Assembly: GCA_017621115.1 (NCBI GenBank)
Contig: JAGATU010000087.1
Span: forward strand, 1-16,452
Source: Lachnospiraceae bacterium
GTDB taxonomy: Bacteria > Bacillota_A > Clostridia > Lachnospirales > Lachnospiraceae
Length of the DNA: 16,452 bases
Direction of reading: 5' to 3'
The notes under the pieces are model-generated. The model made no database searches. It was given only the letters and a program-made list of their open reading frames with translations, and had not been told where the DNA came from. Shown one piece after another: positions 5,789 through 14,700 of the stretch (within the stretch, counting starts at the first letter, position 1; every line of letters starts with the position of its first letter). The position numbers and the translations under genes were made by a program.

Positions 5789-7366
5789 ATGAGATTTTTT
5801 ACGAAATACCATAAACGCCTGCGGATTACATTTATCCGTACGGCGGTTTTTATCGCATTTATTAATATATTGTTTCTGCCACACTATGTTTCCTATGAAC
5901 CGGATGGGGAGAATTTATTTCATATTTCCCTGAACGATAAGATTGTGGGAACCTGCGGGAAAAATACCGACATCGAGCAGCTTTTATGGGATGCACGTCG
6001 GGCGGTGGCCGCAGAGTCAGAAGAGATGGTGTATGTTGAGACCAAGCTCTCTGTAAGAGGCGAAGAGGCATTATTTGCCACTATTGATTCGGATGAATTT
6101 TTGCGCGAAAAAATGGAGAGCATTATCAGGGATAGTTCGCGCAATACTTTAAAGGCAGGTTATACGCTTAAGATTAAGGATTATACTATTAATCTTGCAA
6201 ACTCTGAAGAGGTAAAGCAGGTGTTGCAGGCAGCCTTGGATATGTATGAGGATAACCGGAGATATACTGTGGATTTGGTTATGGACCCGACAAGGGAGCT
6301 GAATGCACTTACGGCAATTGTCGTGGATAATGCGGAAGAAAAGGCACCGGAGCTGGAACCTTTCCCGGATGCCGGATTCGAGGCGCATGTTGAGGATGCT
6401 CTTGCAACAGTAGTTGCAGATGACGGAGAGGTTGATTTTTCTGATTTTGAGTATGGTCTGATTGAACTTTCCTACGGGGATTCCATTGAGGTTGTAGAAA
6501 CATATCTGATGGAAGATGAACTTACCCCTTTGGATGATGCAATAAAGCAGATTACTTCCGTGGAAGAGAAGAATGCCATCTATGAAGTACAGTCCGGTGA
6601 TACACTTTCTCAGATTGCCGAGAAGGTAGATATTGCCATGGATAAGATCATTGAGTTGAATGATGATATCGAAAACGAACTCAGTATGATCCGCGTGGGT
6701 CAGGAGATTATTATTACCCAGCCGGAACCACCTCTTTCCGTAGAGAGAAAAGAACAGTTGTATTACGAAGAAGAATACGACGAAGAGATTATATATGTTG
6801 ATAACGATGAATGGTATACCACGCAGGAGAAGACTTTACAGGAGCCGTCAGCCGGTTTCAGAAAAGTCGCTGCGGTGATATCGTATCGTAATGATAAAGA
6901 GATTTCGCGAGAAATTGTAAAAGAAGATGTAGTAATGCAGGCAGTTCCTAAGATTGTGGAACGAGGTACAAAGATTCCGCCTACCTATATCAAACCGATT
7001 TCGGGTGGCCGTTTGTCTTCAAGTTTCGGAAGACGAAAAGCACCTACCAAAGGGGCGTCCACATATCATCAGGGTATTGACTGGGCAGTTCCGAGAGGAA
7101 CGGCAGTATATGCATCCAGCGGTGGTACGGTTACCAAGGCAGGATGGGGAAGCGGTTACGGATATGTTGTATATATCCGCCATCCAAACGGATGGGAGAC
7201 CAGATATGCGCATCTGAATAAAGTACTGGTATCTGCAGGACAGACAGTTAAGCAGGGGCAGAAGATTGCATTAAGCGGTAATACCGGACGAAGCACCGGA
7301 CCGCATCTGCATTTTGAAATCCGTGCAAACGGTACGGCTGTTAATCCATTGAAATATCTACAATAG
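5789..7366 (+). CDS. Membrane-anchored peptidoglycan hydrolase with LysM, G5 and M23 domains
   Basis: A 525-aa cell-wall endopeptidase. A short basic N-terminus and one hydrophobic segment (about 14-31) with no clear signal-peptidase site suggest anchoring in the membrane with the rest outside. Residues 40-260 form an ectodomain I do not recognise. A LysM peptidoglycan-binding domain follows (263-311, VQSGDTLSQIAEKVDI ... IRVGQEIIIT), then an acidic linker and a G5-like domain (about 325-395, ending VERGTKIPP). The C-terminal M23 zinc peptidase (405-522) has all expected residues: His427-x3-Asp431 (HQGID), His475 (YAHLNK), His506-x-His508 (HLHFE). It should cut stem-peptide cross-bridges. The ATG at 5789 has only a weak purine-rich ribosome site. 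The gene has its own promoter with a candidate WalR box and precedes murA with no clear terminator, so some readthrough into murA is possible. Confidence 0.9.
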   Translation: MRFFTKYHKRLRITFIRTAVFIAFINILFLPHYVSYEPDGENLFHISLNDKIVGTCGKNTDIEQLLWDARRAVAAESEEMVYVETKLSVRGEEALFATIDSDEFLREKMESIIRDSSRNTLKAGYTLKIKDYTINLANSEEVKQVLQAALDMYEDNRRYTVDLVMDPTRELNALTAIVVDNAEEKAPELEPFPDAGFEAHVEDALATVVADDGEVDFSDFEYGLIELSYGDSIEVVETYLMEDELTPLDDAIKQITSVEEKNAIYEVQSGDTLSQIAEKVDIAMDKIIELNDDIENELSMIRVGQEIIITQPEPPLSVERKEQLYYEEEYDEEIIYVDNDEWYTTQEKTLQEPSAGFRKVAAVISYRNDKEISREIVKEDVVMQAVPKIVERGTKIPPTYIKPISGGRLSSSFGRRKAPTKGASTYHQGIDWAVPRGTAVYASSGGTVTKAGWGSGYGYVVYIRHPNGWETRYAHLNKVLVSAGQTVKQGQKIALSGNTGRSTGPHLHFEIRANGTAVNPLKYLQ

Positions 7367-7398
7367 ATATAAAGTACCATAGTACAAATGTTCCCGTG

Positions 7399-7426
7399 TT
7401 TACAAAACGCGAGAATATGGTATACT
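7399..7426 (+). promoter_or_regulatory. Promoter of murA
   Basis: TTTACA (7399-7404) and TATACT (7421-7426) are 16 nt apart, each 5 of 6 to consensus. The start would be near 7433, giving a leader of about 90 nt in which I see no strong structure. Confidence 0.7.
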
Positions 7427-7523
7427 ATAAAGAGTAGATTTTTGCTAATTTGATTTTTGGATATAGATATAGTGGTACGAATAGTGATATCAATCAGTTT
7501 TTGTGCCGCATAGTGGAGATAAA

Positions 7524-8816
7524 ATGGAACAGTACGTGATTAAAGGTGGAAATCCGTTAGTCGGCGAAGTGGAAATCGGCGGTGCCAAGAATGCAGCGTT
7601 AGCTATTCTTGCGGCTGCAGTTATGACGGATGAACCGGTATTAATTGAAAATATGCCTGACGTACGTGATACAAATGTTATGTTACAGGCAATGGAGAGC
7701 ATTGGTGTAAAAGTGGAACGTGTGGATCGTCATACGGTCAGAATCAGTGCTAAGAACGTAAAGGGACATGTAATCGAGGATGATTACATAAAGAAAATCA
7801 GAGCGTCTTATTATCTGATAGGAGCATTGCTCGGTAAATACAAGCAGGCGGAAGTATCACTTCCGGGCGGTTGTAACATCGGAAGTCGTCCGATTGACCA
7901 GCATTTAAAAGGATTTAGGGCCCTGGGTGCAAAGGTAGATATTGCGCATGGTATGATCATTGCCAAGGCTGATGAGTTGAAAGGTAATCATATATATCTT
8001 GACGTGGTTTCTGTCGGTGCAACTATTAATGTTATGCTTGCGTCCATTATGGCAGAAGGGGTTACTATTATTGAGAATGCGGCCAAGGAACCGCATGTAG
8101 TAGATGTTGCCAACTTCTTAAACAGCATGGGAGCCAATATCAAAGGCGCCGGTACGGATGTAATCCGTGTGCGTGGTGTCGAAAGACTCCATGGTACCGA
8201 ATACGCGATTATTCCGGACCAGATTGAAGCCGGTACATTTATGTTTGCGGCAGCAGTAACCAAAGGGGATGTTACTGTTAAGAATGTCATCCCGAAACAT
8301 TTGGAATCCATCAGTGCCAAATTATTGGAAATCGGATGTGAAGTAGAAGAATCCGATGATGCAGTGCGTGTTGTTGCAGCTAAGCCTCTGACACACACAC
8401 ATGTTAAGACACTTCCGTACCCGGGGTTCCCGACGGATATGCAGCCGCAGATTACGGTGGCACTTGCATTATCATCCGGAACCAGTATCGTAACGGAGAG
8501 TATTTTTGAGAACCGTTTCAAATATGTTGACGAATTGACAAGAATGGGAGCCAATATCAAAGTAGAAGGCAATACGGCCATTATTGACGGTGTTTCCAGA
8601 TACACAGGCGCAAGTATTACAGCCCCTGACTTAAGAGCAGGCGCAGCACTTGTTCTTGCAGGACTTGTGGCAGAAGGTTTCACTACGATAGATGACATCC
8701 GCTACATTGAGCGTGGTTATGAAGATTTTGAAGTGAAATTGCGTAGTCTCGGTGCGCAGATTGAGAAGGTTGATTCAGCAAGAGAATTGCAGAAATTTAA
8801 ATTGAGAATAGGATAA
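7524..8816 (+). CDS. murA: UDP-N-acetylglucosamine 1-carboxyvinyltransferase
   Basis: Transfers enolpyruvate from PEP to UDP-GlcNAc, the first committed step of peptidoglycan synthesis, in the cytoplasm. The 430-aa protein is full length and consists of the two-domain EPSP synthase-like fold. Key residues are present: Lys22-Asn23 in GGAKNAAL near the N-terminus, and the active-site loop PGGCNIGSRPID with Cys117. This Cys is the residue fosfomycin attacks, so the enzyme has the sensitive form of the site. I chose the ATG at 7524, with a GTGGAGAT ribosome site, over a GTG 21 nt upstream. Firmicutes often carry two paralogues (MurAA and MurAB/MurZ), and which one this is cannot be told without the rest of the genome. 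It ends in a strong terminator shared with metK. The upstream neighbour is a wall hydrolase, a sensible pairing of synthesis with turnover. Confidence 0.95.
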   Translation: MEQYVIKGGNPLVGEVEIGGAKNAALAILAAAVMTDEPVLIENMPDVRDTNVMLQAMESIGVKVERVDRHTVRISAKNVKGHVIEDDYIKKIRASYYLIGALLGKYKQAEVSLPGGCNIGSRPIDQHLKGFRALGAKVDIAHGMIIAKADELKGNHIYLDVVSVGATINVMLASIMAEGVTIIENAAKEPHVVDVANFLNSMGANIKGAGTDVIRVRGVERLHGTEYAIIPDQIEAGTFMFAAAVTKGDVTVKNVIPKHLESISAKLLEIGCEVEESDDAVRVVAAKPLTHTHVKTLPYPGFPTDMQPQITVALALSSGTSIVTESIFENRFKYVDELTRMGANIKVEGNTAIIDGVSRYTGASITAPDLRAGAALVLAGLVAEGFTTIDDIRYIERGYEDFEVKLRSLGAQIEKVDSARELQKFKLRIG

Positions 8817-8847
8817 AAAATCCCTCACATGATGTGAGGGATTTTTT
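8815..8847. terminator. Two-way intrinsic terminator between murA and metK
   Basis: A perfect 16-bp inverted repeat (8815-8830 with 8832-8847) with a single central base: A6, TCCCTCACAT, then the mirror image ending in T6. It overlaps the murA stop codon and lies 15 nt before the end of the convergent metK. The symmetric A and T runs allow termination both ways. Confidence 0.94.
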
Positions 8848-8861
8848 GTTGCCGATTGTTT

Positions 8862-10049
8862 TTACAAATATGATTTCAATGCATCAACCTTATCTGTCTT
8901 CTCCCAAGGAAGGTCAAGATCGTTGCGGCCAAAATGTCCGTAAGCAGCTGTCTGCTTGTAGATAGGACGACGAAGGTCTAACATCTTGATGATTCCGGCC
9001 GGGCGGAGATCAAAGTTTTCGCGGATGATGTCTACTAACTTGGAATCGGAAAGCTTACCTGTTCCAAATGTATCAACCATGATGGATGTAGGCTGTGCAA
9101 CACCGATTGCGTAAGATAACTGGATTTCACATTTGTCAGCAAGGCCTGCTGCAACAATGTTCTTTGCAACATAACGTGCAGCATAAGCAGCAGAACGGTC
9201 AACCTTTGTACAGTCTTTACCGGAGAAAGCTCCGCCGCCGTGACGAGCGTATCCGCCGTATGTGTCAACGATAATCTTACGTCCTGTAAGACCGGCATCT
9301 CCGTGAGGTCCACCGATTACGAAACGTCCCGTAGGATTGATAAAGAACTTAGTGTCTGCATCAATCATTTCCTTTGGAAGGATTGGGTCGAATACATATT
9401 TCTTAATGTCTGCATGAATCTGTTCCTGTGTTACATCAGGATCGTGCTGTGTGGATAATACAACAGCTTCTAATCTTACCGGTTTGTCATTTTCGTCATA
9501 TTCTACAGATACCTGGCTCTTTCCGTCCGGTCTTAAATAAGAAAGAGTTCCGTCCTTACGAACCTTTGTAAGCTGTAATACCAATTTGTGTGCAAGTGAG
9601 ATTGGATATGGCATAAGTTCAGGTGTTTCGTTGGTTGCATAACCAAACATCATACCCTGGTCGCCGGCACCGATTGCTTCGATCTCTTCTTCGCTCATCT
9701 TGTTTTCTTTGGCTTCTAAAGCTTTGTCAACGCCCATAGCAATGTCTGCTGACTGTTCATCGATTGCTACGAATACAGCACAACTGTTGCAGTCAAAACG
9801 ATATTCAGCTTTTGTGTAACCGATTTCTTTTACGGTTTCACGAACAACCTTCTGCATATCTACATAGGCATTGGTTGTAATTTCACCTGTAATTAATACA
9901 AAACCTGTACAACAAGCCGTTTCACAGGCTACACGGCTCATTGGGTCCTGTGCCATGCAGGCATCTAAGATGGCATCAGAAATGGCATCACAGACTTTGT
10001 CAGGATGGCCTTCAGTTACGGATTCGGAAGTAAATAATCTTTTTTCCAT
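8862..10049 (-). CDS. metK: S-adenosylmethionine synthetase (methionine adenosyltransferase)
   Basis: Makes S-adenosylmethionine from methionine and ATP, releasing phosphate and pyrophosphate. SAM is the main methyl donor. The 395-aa protein is full length. Signatures include TEGHPDK (12-18, ATP and phosphate contacts), GAGDQG (127-132) and the glycine-rich GGGAFSGKD (271-279), both family fingerprints. The C-terminus ending LPWEKTD...LKSYL is also typical. The ATG at 10049 follows an AAAGGAGA ribosome site. The gene is preceded by a long leader holding a SAM-I riboswitch and a terminator, so its own product should switch it off. A GC-rich hairpin element lies between that terminator and the ribosome site, which is unusual. 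It is transcribed divergently from the HD-GYP gene. Confidence 0.97.
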   Translation of the reverse strand: MEKRLFTSESVTEGHPDKVCDAISDAILDACMAQDPMSRVACETACCTGFVLITGEITTNAYVDMQKVVRETVKEIGYTKAEYRFDCNSCAVFVAIDEQSADIAMGVDKALEAKENKMSEEEIEAIGAGDQGMMFGYATNETPELMPYPISLAHKLVLQLTKVRKDGTLSYLRPDGKSQVSVEYDENDKPVRLEAVVLSTQHDPDVTQEQIHADIKKYVFDPILPKEMIDADTKFFINPTGRFVIGGPHGDAGLTGRKIIVDTYGGYARHGGGAFSGKDCTKVDRSAAYAARYVAKNIVAAGLADKCEIQLSYAIGVAQPTSIMVDTFGTGKLSDSKLVDIIRENFDLRPAGIIKMLDLRRPIYKQTAAYGHFGRNDLDLPWEKTDKVDALKSYL

Positions 10050-10078
10050 TTGTGTTTCTCCTTTTCTTTTTGTTAATA

Positions 10079-10190
10079 GAGTTTCGCAAGCGAAACTCCG
10101 GCGCCGAGCGCGGCTGCGATAGCAGAAACTACCTTACGCGCGCAGTGCGCATCCTCGCGGAGCGCATTGTGCGGAACTTGTTCCGCACAA
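10079..10190 (-). repeat. GC-rich, hairpin-dense element in the metK leader (candidate mobile repeat or structured RNA)
   Basis: By hand count 69 of 112 bases are G or C (about 62%), far above the flanks. Read in the metK direction there are four hairpins. The first is 11 bp (10190-10180 with 10177-10167). The second is UGCGCUCC-GCGA-GGA(U)GCGCA, 8 bp with one bulge and a GNRA tetraloop. The third pairs CUGC with GCAG and GGUAG with CUAUC. The last is GAGUUUCGC-UU-GCGAAACUC (10098-10079). Perfect hairpins bound both ends, as in palindromic repeat elements. It lies downstream of the riboswitch terminator and upstream of the ribosome site. Whether copies exist elsewhere cannot be seen here. I recall similar GC-rich repeats in gut Lachnospiraceae but cannot confirm it. 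Confidence 0.55.
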
Positions 10191-10220
10191 TAAAAAATTC
10201 CGCTTAAGCATAATAAGCGG
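10191..10220 (-). terminator. Riboswitch-controlled intrinsic terminator upstream of metK
   Basis: On the minus strand CCGCTTA (10220-10214) pairs with TAAGCGG (10206-10200) around a 7-nt loop, followed by a T-rich run (10199-10191). The 5' arm also contains CUUAUU, which can pair with AAUAAG in the 3' strand of the riboswitch P1 stem, forming an alternative antiterminator when SAM is absent. Confidence 0.8.
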
Positions 10221-10243
10221 ATGTATCGGTTGATATACAAATC

Positions 10244-10342
10244 CTCTTATTGTTCGATGTACTCGCTCAGGTTGGCACCTTCCATGAAAGGGGTTGCCGT
10301 GGCTTCACAGGTCCTCTGTACCTCCACCACTCTGAATAAGAG
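10244..10342 (-). ncRNA. SAM-I riboswitch (S-box) aptamer
   Basis: Read on the minus strand, the aptamer is closed by P1, CUCUUAU (10342-10336) with AUAAGAG (10250-10244). Inside are the S-box hallmarks in order: AGAGUGGUGGAGG, then GUGAAGCCACGGCAACC (the core and P3 side) and AAGGUGCCAACCUG (P3 3' side into the P4 junction). SAM binding should hold P1 together, free the downstream terminator and stop metK transcription. Without SAM, P1's 3' strand can pair with the terminator arm. The location upstream of SAM synthetase is classic feedback control. Confidence 0.95.
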
Positions 10343-10344
10343 AA

Positions 10345-10367
10345 ACCAAACGTAATCAGCGTTTGGT
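10345..10367 (-). other. Hairpin directly 5' of the riboswitch aptamer
   Basis: ACCAAACG (10345-10352) pairs with CGTTTGGT (10360-10367), 8 bp with a 7-nt loop. It is two bases from P1, near the 5' end of the predicted metK leader. It has no U tract in either useful direction and may shield the 5' end or help the aptamer fold. Confidence 0.5.
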
Positions 10368-10397
10368 ATGCAATATGAAGTTCTGATATCTGTATTT

Positions 10398-10426
10398 ACA
10401 ATACACTAGGGACAAAAAGATGTCAA
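10398..10426 (-). promoter_or_regulatory. Promoter of metK
   Basis: On the minus strand a perfect TTGACA (10426-10421) is followed after 17 nt by TATTGT (10403-10398, 4 of 6). The start would be near 10391, giving a leader of about 340 nt with the 5' hairpin, riboswitch, terminator, GC-rich element and ribosome site. Confidence 0.75.
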
Positions 10427-10484
10427 GTATATTGAAATAGTCACAAAAAATAGTCCAAAAGTCCCATTTTTGGCAAATAATTGT

Positions 10485-10513
10485 TTGACAATATGCATTA
10501 ATATATATATAAT
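10485..10513 (+). promoter_or_regulatory. Consensus promoter of the HD-GYP gene
   Basis: TTGACA (10485-10490), exactly 17 nt, TATAAT (10508-10513): a full-consensus housekeeping promoter, inside an AT-alternating stretch. The start would be near 10520, leaving a leader of about 73 nt. No c-di-GMP riboswitch is apparent in it. Confidence 0.85.
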
Positions 10514-10592
10514 TTAAGTTGAAAACTGATAAATTAGGGGTAATGGGACCATCAAAAGTCCTACAACAAAATTCGTACGGAATGAGGATGCC

Positions 10593-11663
10593 ATGAAAAG
10601 GATTAGAATTCAAGACTTAGAACCGGGAATGATAGCTGCAACGGATGTATATAACAGACAGGACCAGCTGGTATTATCGGCAGGAACTGTTTTAACAGAG
10701 AAGATTATCAACAGGCTTTCTATATATAATATCTATTTTGTCAGAATTAAGGAAATAGAGAAGGTAGAAGAAGCGGAAGTTGGACAGTCTTATGCAGAAA
10801 AAGTCCGTAACAGTGAAGCGTTCAAAGAATTCCATCAGGAATTTGATGAAACGGTAGAACTTATGCAGTCGGTTATCAGTGACTTTGCCAGCAACGAAGT
10901 TACCATGGATGCTGTGAATCAGGTAGTAGATGAAGCTATTATTATGATTGATGCGGATCATAAGGAATTTAATGTTTTTGACATTGTTCATAATATGCGT
11001 CAGAGTTCGGATATTACTTATGCGCACAGTATTAATGTAGCCATGATTTGCCATACAATTGCAAAATGGATCGGAATGAGCGAAGAGGAAGCTGCCATGG
11101 CATTTACCTGTGGTATTTTACATGATATCGGCAAATTGCGTATTCCGGATGAGATAATAAATAAAACTGAGAGATTAACAAAAGAAGAATTTGATTTACT
11201 TAAGACCCATCCGATTGAAGGATATAATATGCTTAAAGAACTTCCGATTGACAAGCATATTAAGAATGCGGCGTTGATGCATCATGAGCGTTCGGACGGA
11301 AGCGGATATCCGATTGGTATGAAGGGTAATGATATTGATAAGTTTGCCAGAATTGTTGCGATAGCCGATGTATATGAAGCAGCAACGGCTCCGAGGGTAT
11401 ATCGTAAGGGATTATCTCCGTTTGAAGTATTTGAACTGTTTGAAAAAGAAGGTATCCAGAAGTATGATACCCATATGATTATGACATTTATGGAGAAACT
11501 GGCAGATACATATATGCTTAACCGTGTAAGATTAAGCAATGATATGATTGGAAAGATTGTTTTCATTAATAAACAGGCAGTATCCAGACCGGTTGTCAAA
11601 TGTGGAGAGACTTTTATTGATTTAAGCAAAGAAACGGACATTACAATAGCAGAAATAATCTAG
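10593..11663 (+). CDS. HD-GYP domain protein, probable cyclic dinucleotide phosphodiesterase
   Basis: HD-GYP proteins hydrolyse cyclic di-GMP or related dinucleotides at a two- or three-metal centre. The 356-aa protein begins with a small domain (1-50, RIQDLEPGMIAATDVYN) of the kind often found before HD-GYP domains, then a helical linker (60-130). The HD-GYP domain covers about 140-290 and is intact: HDIGK (177-181, HD pair His177-Asp178), His206 in KTHPIEGY, His230-His231 and GYP (238-240) in HHERSDGSGYP, and Asp259 in AIADVYEAAT. The C-terminal 45 residues form a small extra domain. There is no receiver or sensor domain and no membrane segment, so the input signal is unclear. A full-consensus promoter drives it and a strong terminator follows, so it is a single-gene unit with probably steady expression. 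Activity towards c-di-GMP is inferred from the motif only. Confidence 0.9.
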   Translation: MKRIRIQDLEPGMIAATDVYNRQDQLVLSAGTVLTEKIINRLSIYNIYFVRIKEIEKVEEAEVGQSYAEKVRNSEAFKEFHQEFDETVELMQSVISDFASNEVTMDAVNQVVDEAIIMIDADHKEFNVFDIVHNMRQSSDITYAHSINVAMICHTIAKWIGMSEEEAAMAFTCGILHDIGKLRIPDEIINKTERLTKEEFDLLKTHPIEGYNMLKELPIDKHIKNAALMHHERSDGSGYPIGMKGNDIDKFARIVAIADVYEAATAPRVYRKGLSPFEVFELFEKEGIQKYDTHMIMTFMEKLADTYMLNRVRLSNDMIGKIVFINKQAVSRPVVKCGETFIDLSKETDITIAEII

Positions 11664-11682
11664 TTAAATTTGGATTTAACAC

Positions 11683-11709
11683 AAAAAAGCCGCGAGTTGC
11701 GGCTTTTTT
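11683..11709 (+). terminator. Intrinsic terminator after the HD-GYP gene
   Basis: A perfect 11-bp stem (11683-11693 with 11699-11709) with loop GAGTT, starting in A6 and ending in T6. A smaller 7-bp hairpin (GTTAAAT/ATTTAAC, 11663-11680) lies just before it. Confidence 0.93.
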
Positions 11710-11739
11710 ATATTTGATATTCAGTAATTATCATAAACG

Positions 11740-11748
11740 TGGTAAAAT
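11740..11748 (+). promoter_or_regulatory. Extended -10 promoter of dnaE
   Basis: TG-G-TAAAAT (11740-11748) is an extended -10 with 5 of 6 matches and no clear -35. The start would be near 11755, about 26 nt before dnaE. A promoter is needed here because a strong terminator lies just upstream. Confidence 0.5.
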
Positions 11749-11780
11749 AATTGATATATGTACATTTTACGGAGGAAGTT

Positions 11781-14700
11781 ATGGCATTTACACATTTACA
11801 CGTTCATACGGAATACAGTTTGTTAGACGGTTCCAATAAAATTAAAGAATATGTAAAGCGCGTAAAAGAGCTTGGCATGAATAGTGCGGCAATTACAGAT
11901 CATGGGGTTATGTATGGTGTAATTGATTTTTATCGTGCGGCCAAAGAAGCAGGAATCAATCCGGTTATCGGATGTGAAGTGTACGTTGCGCCAAACTCCC
12001 GTTTTGATAAAGAGACCACAGGTGGTGAGGAAAGATACCATCACCTGGTATTGTTGGCAGAGAATAATATCGGTTATGCCAACCTGGTAAAGATTGTCAG
12101 CAAAGGTTTTACGGAAGGATATTATTACAGACCCCGTGTGGATTTTGAGGTTTTGGAGAAGTATCACGAAGGAATTATTGCGCTTTCTGCATGCCTTGCC
12201 GGAGAGGTGCCGAGATTCATCCAAAAAGGAATGATGGCGGAGGCAAAAGAGTGTGCGCTTAAATATAAGAAGTGCTTTGGTGAGGGGAATTATTTTTTGG
12301 AACTGCAGGATCATGGTATCCCGGAGCAGAGAAGTGTTAATTCAGCATTACTTGCCATGAGTAGGGAACTGGATATTCCGTTGGTTGCTACCAATGATGT
12401 CCATTATACATATGATGATGATGTACTCCCTCATGATATTCTGCTTTGTATCCAGACAGCCAAGAAACTTAGTGACGAAGACCGCATGCGCTATGAAGGC
12501 GGACAGTATTATGTAAAAAGCGAAGAAGAGATGCGTATGTTGTTTCCATATGCATTGGAAGCCATTGAGAATACGCAGAAGATTGCGGACAGATGCCATG
12601 TGGATATTGAATTCGGCGTTACTAAATTACCGCATTTTGAAGTGCCGGAAGGTTATGATTCCTGGAGTTATTTGAATGAATTGTGTTCACAGGGATTAAA
12701 AGAGAGATATCCGGAAGACGACGGAACCTTGCGTGAACGTTTGGATTATGAATTATCAACCATCCGTCAGATGGGATATGTGGATTATTTCCTTATTGTA
12801 TGGGATTTTATCAATTATGCGAGAGAACATGATATTCCGGTAGGCCCGGGACGAGGTTCGGCGGCAGGAAGTATTGTGTCATATTGTTTGCATATTACGA
12901 ATATTGATCCTATTAAATATCAACTGTTATTTGAACGTTTCCTGAATCCGGAGCGAGTTTCCATGCCGGATATTGATATTGACTTCTGTTTTGAGAGAAG
13001 ACAGGAGGTAATCGACTACGTTGGCCGTAAATACGGGGCTGAGAAGGTTGTTCAGATTGTTACATTCGGTACCATGGCAGCCAAAGGTGTAATTCGTGAC
13101 GTCGGAAGAGTTATGGATTTGCCGTATGCGTATGTAGACGGAATTGCCAAGATGATTCCGAATGAATTGAATATTACAATTGATCGCGCGTTGCAGTTAA
13201 ATCCAGATTTAAGAAAATTATACGAGCAGGAAGAACAGGTAAAAACCCTGATTGACATGTCAAAACGATTGGAAGGTCTGCCAAGACATACTTCGATGCA
13301 TGCAGCCGGTGTTGTTATCTGTCCGAAAGCGGCAGATGAGTTCGTACCGCTTTCCAGAGGTTCCGACGGTTCCATTACGACACAGTTTACTATGACGACA
13401 TTGGAAGAACTGGGTCTTCTTAAGATGGACTTTTTGGGACTGCGTACATTAACGGTAATTAAGAATGCCGTAGAAAACGTGAAAAGAACAAAAGGTATTA
13501 GCCTTGATATGGATAATATCGATTATGACGATAAACAGGTGCTTGCCTCTATCGGAACCGGTAAAACGGACGGTATTTTCCAGTTGGAAAGCGGTGGCAT
13601 GAAGAATTTCATGAAGGAATTGAAGCCAAAGAGCCTGGAAGATGTAATTGCGGGTATTTCCCTGTATCGTCCGGGTCCGATGGATTTTATTCCGAAGTAT
13701 ATAAAAGGAAAGAACAGCAGCGAGGAAGACATTGTATATTCCTGTCCGGAGCTGGTGCCGATTCTGGCACCGACATACGGCTGTATTGTATACCAGGAAC
13801 AGGTTATGCAGATTGTGCGTGACCTTGGCGGCTATACGCTTGGCCGAAGCGATTTGGTGCGACGTGCCATGAGTAAGAAAAAACAGCATGTCATGGAGCA
13901 GGAGCGTAAGAACTTCGTATACGGTAATGAAGAAGAAAATGTACCGGGATGTTTACAGAAGGGTATTTCCGAAGCGGTTGCCGGCGAGATTTATGATGAG
14001 ATGATGGATTTTGCCAAGTATGCATTCAATAAGTCCCATGCAGCCTGTTATGCGGTGGTATCGTACCAGACAGCCTTTTTGAAATACTATTATCCGGTAG
14101 AGTTTATGGCAGCACTTTTGACAAGTGTTATTGATAATTCTTCCAAGGTATCGGAATACATTTTGTCTTGCAAAAATATGGGAATTGCTATCTTGCCTCC
14201 GGACATTAATCAGGGTGAGAGCGGTTTTTCGGTATCGGGCAATTCCATCCGCTATGCTTTAACAGCAATAAAAGGTGTAGGAAGACCGGTTATTGAGAAA
14301 ATAGTAGAAGAGCGTATGGTGCGTGGGGATTATAAGAATCTGGAAGATTTTATCTCCCGTAATGCGGAAGGCGAATTGAATAAGCGTGTAATCGAAAATC
14401 TGATTAAAGCAGGGGCTTTTGATAACCTTGGCGGCACCAGAAAGCAGTTTATGAGCATTTATGTTCAGATTTTGGACCGTATTGTAAATGATAAGAAGCA
14501 CAATATGGCGGGTCAGATGTCCTTGTTTGATATTGTGTCCGAGGACCAGAAGGAAGAATTTGATATAAAACTTCCGGATGTCGGAGAGTATTCCAAGGAG
14601 ATGAAGCTTGCATTTGAAAAAGAAGTGTTGGGAATTTATGTAAGTGGACATCCGCTGGAAGAATATGAGCCTTTGTGGAAGAAAAACATTACTAATACCA

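Noticed and set aside
7367..7398. GTAC-CATA-GTAC as a terminator after the M23 gene
   Set aside because: The stem is only 4-5 bp with no T tract, too weak to call.
7988..8698. A 236-codon open frame on the minus strand inside murA
   Set aside because: It is fully antisense to an unmistakable murA, has a low-complexity Ser/Thr/Ala-rich translation typical of a shadow frame, and has no ribosome site or family resemblance.
10079..10190. An insertion-sequence remnant
   Set aside because: There is no transposase fragment and no evident target-site duplication. Palindromic ends fit a repeat or RNA element better, so no IS was called.
10514..10592. A c-di-GMP riboswitch before the HD-GYP gene
   Set aside because: The leader is only about 73 nt and lacks the conserved core; only a weak 4-bp hairpin is present.
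13449..13889. A 146-codon minus-strand frame inside dnaE, and several similar ones between 11823 and 15087
   Set aside because: All lie antisense to conserved polymerase domains, with no start signals and no recognisable protein features.
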